From: Betaproteobacteria bacterium
GTDB taxonomy: Bacteria; Pseudomonadota; Gammaproteobacteria; Burkholderiales; Thiobacillaceae
Direction: 5' to 3'
DNA: 10,917 nucleotides
Assembly: GCA_020049245.1 (NCBI GenBank)
Contig: JAIFLB010000039.1
Coordinates: forward strand, 1-10,917
Position numbers and translations under genes: made by a program. Positions 6,691-10,917 of the stretch are shown piece by piece. Under the pieces are notes generated by a model. It saw nothing but the letters and a program-made list of their open reading frames with translations, ran no database searches and was not told the DNA's origin. Numbering within the stretch: the stretch's first letter is position 1; every line of letters begins with the position of its first letter.

Positions 6691-7371
6691 ATGACTGTAT
6701 TTGTTGCCGCCGATCCTTACCCCTGGCCCTTCGATGGCGATCTGCGGCCGAACAATACCGCGCTGATCATCATCGACATGCAGACCGACTTTTGCGGCAT
6801 CGGCGGCTATGTCGACCGCATGGGCTATGACCTGTCGCTGACCCGGGCCCCGATCGAACCCATCGGCCGTGTGCTGGCGCAGGCGCGCAGCCTCGGCATG
6901 CTGATCATCCACACCCGCGAAGGGCATCGCCCCGATCTGTCCGACCTGCCGGCCAACAAACGCTGGCGCAGTCAGCGCATCGGTGCCGGCATCGGTGATC
7001 CGGGTCCGTGCGGACGCATCCTGGTGCGCGGCGAACCGGGCTGGGAAATCATCGCGGAACTGGCGCCGCTGCCGGGCGAACCGATCATCGACAAACCCGG
7101 CAAGGGCTCTTTCTACGCCACCGATCTGGAACTGCTGCTACACAAGGCCGGCATCCGCAACCTGCTGATCTGCGGCATCACCACCGATGTCTGCGTGCAT
7201 ACGACGATGCGCAACGCCAACGACATGGGTTTCGAATGCCTGCTGCTGGCTGACTGTTGCGGCGCAACCGACCCCGGCAACCACGCGGCGGCGCTGCATA
7301 TGGTGAAGATGCAGGGCGGCGTATTCGGCGCAGTGGCCAGTTCCGATCAGTTGCTGGCAGCACTGGCATGA
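6691..7371 (+). CDS. biuH: Biuret hydrolase (isochorismatase-like cysteine hydrolase)
   Basis: This 226-residue protein is the usual size for isochorismatase-like hydrolases. BiuH cuts biuret to allophanate and ammonia in the cytoplasm, upstream of allophanate hydrolase. The family catalytic triad is present: D29 (ALIIIDMQTDF), K135 (IIDKPGKGSF) and C168 (GITTDVCVHTT). Q208 in MVKMQGGVFG corresponds to the glutamine implicated in substrate binding in the Rhizobium leguminosarum enzyme. As I recall that enzyme, the two share long stretches (DADPYPWP-like start, GYVDRMGYDLSL, PANKRWRSQRIGAGIGDPG, CCGATD), and triad positions differ by a constant seven residues, so I favour true BiuH over a generic family member. 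GGAG lies seven bases before ATG 6691. The stop overlaps the ATPase start (ATGA 7368-7371), placing the enzyme inside the transporter operon. Confidence 0.8.
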   Translation: MTVFVAADPYPWPFDGDLRPNNTALIIIDMQTDFCGIGGYVDRMGYDLSLTRAPIEPIGRVLAQARSLGMLIIHTREGHRPDLSDLPANKRWRSQRIGAGIGDPGPCGRILVRGEPGWEIIAELAPLPGEPIIDKPGKGSFYATDLELLLHKAGIRNLLICGITTDVCVHTTMRNANDMGFECLLLADCCGATDPGNHAAALHMVKMQGGVFGAVASSDQLLAALA

Positions 7372-8894
7372 GCACGCTGGCGCTGGAAGCGATCAACGTC
7401 AGCAAACGCTTCGGCGACTTGCAGGCGCTGGATCAGGTTTCGCTGCAGCTCAGGAAAGGCAGCATCCACGCGCTGCTCGGCGAAAACGGCGCCGGCAAAA
7501 GCACGCTGGTCAAATGCATCGTCGGCTTCTACGTGCCGGATGCGGGCGAAGTGCTGCTCGGCGAACGCCAGCAGGCCATTGCCAATCCGCGCGACGCGCA
7601 CGACCTGGGCATCGGCATGGTGTATCAGCATTTCACGCTGATTCCGAACATGACCGTGCTGGAAAACCTGGTGCTGGCGCGGCCGCACCTGCCGGCGGTG
7701 ATCGACTGGCGCAAGGAGCGCGAGGCCATCGGCGCGCGCATGCAGAAGATGCCGTTCCAGTTGCCGCTGGATGTCTCGGTCAACCAGTTGGCCGCCGGCG
7801 AGAAGCAGAAGCTGGAAATCGTCAAACAACTGCTGCTCAACGTGAAAGTGCTGATCCTGGACGAACCCACTTCAGTGCTGACCCCGAACGAAGCCGACGA
7901 AGTGCTCGGCCGCATCCGCGACATGACGCGTGATTCGGGTTTGAGCGTGCTGATCATCACCCACAAGTTCCGTGAAGTGATGACCTATGCCGACGATGTC
8001 ACCGTGCTACGCCGGGGCAAGCATGCGGGTTCGGCGCGGGTGGCGGACACCAACATTAAATTTCTGGCGGAACTGATGGTCGGCAGCGAATTCACCAGCA
8101 CTGCACTGGCGCGGGAAAGCGTCGCCGAACAAACGCTGAAACTCGAAATTGACACACTCAAGGTCGCCGACGATAGCGGCATGGCGGCCGTCAAGGGACT
8201 ATCGCTGCAGGTCAGGGGAGGCGAAGTGGTCGGCATTGCCGGCGTATCCGGCAACGGCCAGCGTGAACTGGTGGAAGCGCTGGCCGGACAACGGCCCCAG
8301 TTCTATGGCGAAATTCGCATCATGGGCGAAGCCTATGCCGGGCAGCGCGCCGACCTGCTGCGCCACGGATTCCACTGTCTGCCGGAAGAACCGCTGCGCA
8401 ATGCCGCCGTAGGCCGCATGAGCGTGGCGGAAAATCTCGCCTTCCGCCGCTTCGACCGGCAGCCGTTCAGCTTCGGCGGCTGGCTACGCCGGGGCGCCAT
8501 GCGCGCAGCGGCGACACAAGCCATCGCCGATTTCAACGTACGTCCACCAGTGCCCGGCATCCCGATCGGCAACCTGTCCGGCGGCAATGTGCAGCGCGCC
8601 ATCCTGGCACGCGAACTGAGTGAACGTCCCAATGTGCTGGTGGTGGCCAACCCCTGCTTCGGCCTCGACTTTGGCGCGGTCAGCGAAATCCATGCCCGCA
8701 TCATGGCGGCACGCAATGCCGGAACCGCCGTGTTGCTGGTCAGCGAAGATCTGGATGAGATCCTCGAACTGGCCGACCGCATCCTGGTCATGTCCGGCGG
8801 CCGACTGGTTTACGAAACCACGCCGACCGAGGCCGATCCCGTCATCATCGGCCGCCACATGGCCGGCCATGGAGAGGAAACCCATGCACATTGA
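7368..8894 (+). CDS. ABC transporter ATP-binding protein with two nucleotide-binding domains
   Basis: This 508-residue double ATPase is typical of BMP-type and sugar (RbsA-like) importers. In domain 1, Walker A is GENGAGKST (38-46), the signature is the relaxed AAGEKQK and Walker B is LILDEPTS. In domain 2, the Walker A position is degenerate (GIAGVSGNGQRE), the signature is LSGGNVQR and the Walker B position reads VVANPCFGLD in place of a DEP motif. This asymmetry is normal for the family. I choose ATG 7368, four bases overlapping the biuH stop, because homology begins at ALEAINVSKRFGDLQALD; upstream in-frame starts lie within biuH. The gene's end overlaps the next hydrolase gene by 11 bases. 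It should power the two permeases encoded upstream. Confidence 0.93.
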   Translation: MSTLALEAINVSKRFGDLQALDQVSLQLRKGSIHALLGENGAGKSTLVKCIVGFYVPDAGEVLLGERQQAIANPRDAHDLGIGMVYQHFTLIPNMTVLENLVLARPHLPAVIDWRKEREAIGARMQKMPFQLPLDVSVNQLAAGEKQKLEIVKQLLLNVKVLILDEPTSVLTPNEADEVLGRIRDMTRDSGLSVLIITHKFREVMTYADDVTVLRRGKHAGSARVADTNIKFLAELMVGSEFTSTALARESVAEQTLKLEIDTLKVADDSGMAAVKGLSLQVRGGEVVGIAGVSGNGQRELVEALAGQRPQFYGEIRIMGEAYAGQRADLLRHGFHCLPEEPLRNAAVGRMSVAENLAFRRFDRQPFSFGGWLRRGAMRAAATQAIADFNVRPPVPGIPIGNLSGGNVQRAILARELSERPNVLVVANPCFGLDFGAVSEIHARIMAARNAGTAVLLVSEDLDEILELADRILVMSGGRLVYETTPTEADPVIIGRHMAGHGEETHAH

Positions 8895-9519
8895 CGCCCA
8901 GCCCTATCCGTTCGAACTGCTCGCCAAACCCCCGGCGCTGGTGATCATCGACATGCAGCGCGATTTCGTCGAACCAGGCGGCTTCGGTGACGCTCTGGGC
9001 AACGATGTGGCACGCCTGCAGACCTGCATTCCGGTCATCGCCCGGCTGCTGGTCACAGCACGGCGACTTGGCCTGCCAGTAATCCACACTCGCGAGGCGC
9101 ACCAGCCCGACCTGTCGGATTGCCCGCCCAGCAAGCGGCAGCGCGGCGACTGCAGGCTGCGCATCGGTGATGCCGGTCCGATGGGGAGGCTGCTGATCGA
9201 TGGCGTGCCCGGCGAAATCGAGATCGTCAAACCCGGCAAGGGCGCGTTTTATGCCACGCCGCTGCAACAGATCCTGCCGAATCTTGGCGTCACGCATCTG
9301 CTGTTTGCCGGCGTCACCACCGAAGTCTGCGTGCAGACAACGATGCGCGAAGCCAACGACCGGGGCTACACCTGCCTGCTGATCGAGGATGCCACCGAGA
9401 GTTACTTCCCGGCGTTCAAACAAGCGACGCTGGAGATGATCGTCGCCCAAGGCGGCATCGTCGGCTGGGTGGCCGACAGCTATGCCGTGATCCGCGCGCT
9501 GGAGCAGGCCTATGGCTAG
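8884..9519 (+). CDS. Second isochorismatase-like cysteine hydrolase, ureide amidohydrolase of unsettled substrate
   Basis: This 211-residue protein is related to the BiuH-like protein in the same operon. The triad is complete: D23 (LVIIDMQRDF), K116 (EIVKPGKGAF) and C149 (GVTTEVCVQTT). It shares HTRE.H.PDLSD, IGD.GP.GR and MR.AND.G with BiuH and keeps the C-terminal QGG (AQGGIVG). It differs in PGGFGDALGNDVARLQ, lacks CCGATD (here DATESYFP) and lacks about 12 residues just before the catalytic lysine. Known relatives acting on similar compounds are triuret hydrolase (TrtA), guanylurea hydrolase and RutB-type ureidoacrylate hydrolase; sequence reading alone does not choose among them. GGAGAGGAAA (8871-8880) precedes ATG 8884, which overlaps the ATPase gene by 11 bases. 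Its stop overlaps the cupin gene. Confidence 0.85.
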   Translation: MHIDAQPYPFELLAKPPALVIIDMQRDFVEPGGFGDALGNDVARLQTCIPVIARLLVTARRLGLPVIHTREAHQPDLSDCPPSKRQRGDCRLRIGDAGPMGRLLIDGVPGEIEIVKPGKGAFYATPLQQILPNLGVTHLLFAGVTTEVCVQTTMREANDRGYTCLLIEDATESYFPAFKQATLEMIVAQGGIVGWVADSYAVIRALEQAYG

Positions 9520-9868
9520 AACCGCCGCCGGACTGGTGCTGACGGATATCGCTTCGATTCCGCAGCGACAGCACGAATTTTCCTGGCATCCGCTCGGGCC
9601 CGGGGTGGACATCTGCCCGCTGCTACAGGACGCAGCAGGCAACGCCAAGTTGGCGTTACTGCGCTATTCACCGGGAGCGACAGTACCCGAACACCTGCAC
9701 CCCGGCATGGAATACATCCAGATTCTGGCTGGCGCGCAACAGGATCAGCGCGGCATCCATGTCGCGGGCACGCTGCTGGTCAGCCTACCCGGCACGCAGC
9801 ACAGCGTCGCCAGTCCGGAGGGCTGCGTGGCACTGGCCATCTGGGAAGCGCCTGTGCAATTTCTGTAG
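9512..9868 (+). CDS. Small single-domain cupin protein (ChrR-cupin-like)
   Basis: This 118-residue protein consists of one cupin domain. Motif 1 gives metal ligands H61, H63 and E67 (EHLHPGMEYIQIL) and motif 2 gives H97 (LPGTQHSVAS), so a mononuclear metal site is likely. The core resembles the cupin domain of the anti-sigma factor ChrR, but there is no N-terminal sigma-binding domain. It starts within the preceding hydrolase gene (eight bases shared, ATGGCTAG), so it is expressed with it. Possible roles are a small metal-dependent enzyme acting on an intermediate, or a ligand or metal sensor. No specific function can be assigned. Confidence 0.8.
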   Translation: MARTAAGLVLTDIASIPQRQHEFSWHPLGPGVDICPLLQDAAGNAKLALLRYSPGATVPEHLHPGMEYIQILAGAQQDQRGIHVAGTLLVSLPGTQHSVASPEGCVALAIWEAPVQFL

Positions 9869-9930
9869 GGATTTCCCCAGCCAGGTGGATGCAGTGCAAT
9901 ATTCCGCCAAGCCCATCCCTTTCGAACATC

Positions 9931-10917
9931 ATGACTGCTGATCTCAATCTTTCCACATTGCGCCAGCGCTATCTGAGCGGTGAACTCACCCCGTCCGCGC
10001 TGATCGAGACCCTGCTTCAACAACTTGCCACCCCGGACATCCACCACATCTGGATCAGCCGCCTCGACACCGATGCGTTGCGCGCTTATGCCCATGCGCT
10101 GGAAGGCCGGAACATCGCCGATCTGCCCTTGTACGGTATTCCATTCGCGATCAAGGACAACATCGATCTGGCCGGCTTGCCCACCACGGCAGGCTGCCCG
10201 GCCTATGCCTACACGCCCGCCGAGTCCGCGCCGGTGGTGCAACGCCTGATCGACGCCGGTGCAATCCCGCTCGGCAAGACCAACCTCGACCAGTTCGCCA
10301 CCGGCTTGAACGGCACGCGCTCGCCGTATGGCGCGTGTCGCAACGCGTTCGATCCTGATTTCATTTCCGGCGGTTCCAGTTCCGGTTCCGCCGTGGCGGT
10401 GGCGCTGGGTCTGGCGAGTTTTTCGCTCGGCACCGATACCGCCGGCTCCGGCCGCGTGCCGGCGGCGTTCAACAATCTGATCGGGCACAAGCCCAGTTGC
10501 GGTGCGCTCTCGACGCGTGGCGTGGTGCCGGCCTGCCGCTCCCTCGATGCGGTGTCGATCTTCGCGTTGACCGCCGAGGATGCCGAACGCGTGCTGGCGG
10601 TCGCCGCCGGTCACGATCCGCAAGACGCGTACTCCCGACCACTCGCGGCGCACGGTTTCGATTTCGGCCGCGCCACTGGTTTCCGCTTCGGCGTGCCGAT
10701 GGCGAAAGACCTGGAATTCTTTGGTAATACCGACGCAGTCCGGCTGTTTGGCGAATCGGTGGAAAAGCTGCAATCCCTCGGCGGCACGCCGGTGGAGATC
10801 GATCTCGCACCGTTTCTGGAAACCGCCCGCCTGCTCTACGGCGGTGCCTGGGTGGCGGAACGCTACCAGGCCATCCGTGACTTCTTCGACGCGCACGCCG
10901 ATCATGTCTTCCCTCCG
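9931..10917 (+). CDS. atzF: Allophanate hydrolase, amidase domain, 3' truncated by window
   Basis: The first 329 residues of an amidase-signature enzyme of roughly 600 residues are visible. Allophanate hydrolase converts allophanate to carbon dioxide and ammonia, the final step for biuret and for the carboxylase route. The Ser-Ser-Lys triad is K75 (AIKDNID), S149 (SGGSSSGSA) and S173 (TDTAGSGRVPA), each offset by 16 from residues reported for AtzF of Pseudomonas sp. ADP. Y303 and R311 (YGGAWVAERY) keep the spacing of its allophanate-binding Tyr and Arg. The start is ATG 9931, which lacks a clear ribosome-binding site; in-frame ATG 9889, just after AGG at 9883-9885, would add 14 residues. The gene lies 62 bp after the cupin gene with no terminator or promoter seen between, so it is probably in the operon. 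The C-terminal domain lies beyond the window. Confidence 0.93.
   Translation, partial: MTADLNLSTLRQRYLSGELTPSALIETLLQQLATPDIHHIWISRLDTDALRAYAHALEGRNIADLPLYGIPFAIKDNIDLAGLPTTAGCPAYAYTPAESAPVVQRLIDAGAIPLGKTNLDQFATGLNGTRSPYGACRNAFDPDFISGGSSSGSAVAVALGLASFSLGTDTAGSGRVPAAFNNLIGHKPSCGALSTRGVVPACRSLDAVSIFALTAEDAERVLAVAAGHDPQDAYSRPLAAHGFDFGRATGFRFGVPMAKDLEFFGNTDAVRLFGESVEKLQSLGGTPVEIDLAPFLETARLLYGGAWVAERYQAIRDFFDAHADHVFPP

Noticed and set aside
5505..6692. Long open frame on the minus strand (395 codons) opposite the permease genes
   Set aside because: The translation is rich in Gln, His, Arg and Ala without any recognisable domain, and the plus strand holds two well-supported permeases.
7257..7367. 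Upstream in-frame start of the ATPase gene
   Set aside because: The added residues are an arginine-rich out-of-frame reading of the end of biuH; homology to ABC ATPases starts at 7368, where the ATGA overlap fits coupling.
9841..9930. Separate promoter for atzF in the gap after the cupin
   Set aside because: A GG-N10-GC pair near 9843-9856 fails most other sigma54 positions, and no sigma70-like pair was seen.
9745..10905. Long open frame on the minus strand (386 codons) opposite the cupin and atzF
   Set aside because: It lies opposite a clear amidase with intact catalytic motifs. Its product is low-complexity, rich in Arg, Gly and Ala, as expected for antisense frames in GC-rich genes.

Overview
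The window is a densely packed, single-strand (+) block of nitrogen-scavenging genes from a GC-rich bacterium. The repeat at 378-437 matches the short REP/REPIN palindromes typical of Pseudomonas and close relatives. With the sigma54/NtrC-type promoter architecture, this suggests a gammaproteobacterium, probably a pseudomonad or relative. The species cannot be fixed from the sequence alone.

Layout. (1) 1-1712: the 3' part of a biotin-dependent urea (or guanidine) carboxylase, carrying a REPIN inserted in frame between two domains. (2) 1778-2470: a GntR/FCD-family regulator. (3) 2471-2737: the only sizeable intergenic region. It holds two NtrC-like sites 31 bp apart, an IHF-like site next to an A/T tract, a near-consensus sigma54 promoter (2643-2658) and a TGTATACA palindrome at the predicted transcription start that could be the GntR operator. 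(4) 2738-9868: a tightly coupled operon encoding a Tsx-like outer-membrane channel, a Tat-exported BMP-family binding protein, two ABC permeases, a biuret-hydrolase-like cysteine hydrolase, the double ABC ATPase, a second isochorismatase-like cysteine hydrolase and a small cupin. Most junctions overlap or nearly touch. (5) 9931-10917: the amidase half of allophanate hydrolase AtzF, cut by the window end.

How the genes fit together. The channel and BMP-type ABC transporter would bring a small urea-derived compound into the cell. BiuH would cut biuret to allophanate and ammonia. AtzF would take allophanate to carbon dioxide and ammonia. The carboxylase would feed the same allophanate pool from urea, or indirectly from guanidine. 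The second hydrolase would extend the substrate range upstream of biuret (triuret or guanylurea are the obvious candidates) or serve another ureide. The promoter suggests nitrogen-limitation control, with GntR as a possible inducer-responsive layer.

The most notable points are the complete import-plus-hydrolysis operon, the in-frame REPIN in an enzyme gene, and the sigma54/IHF/NtrC promoter with an operator-like palindrome across its start site.
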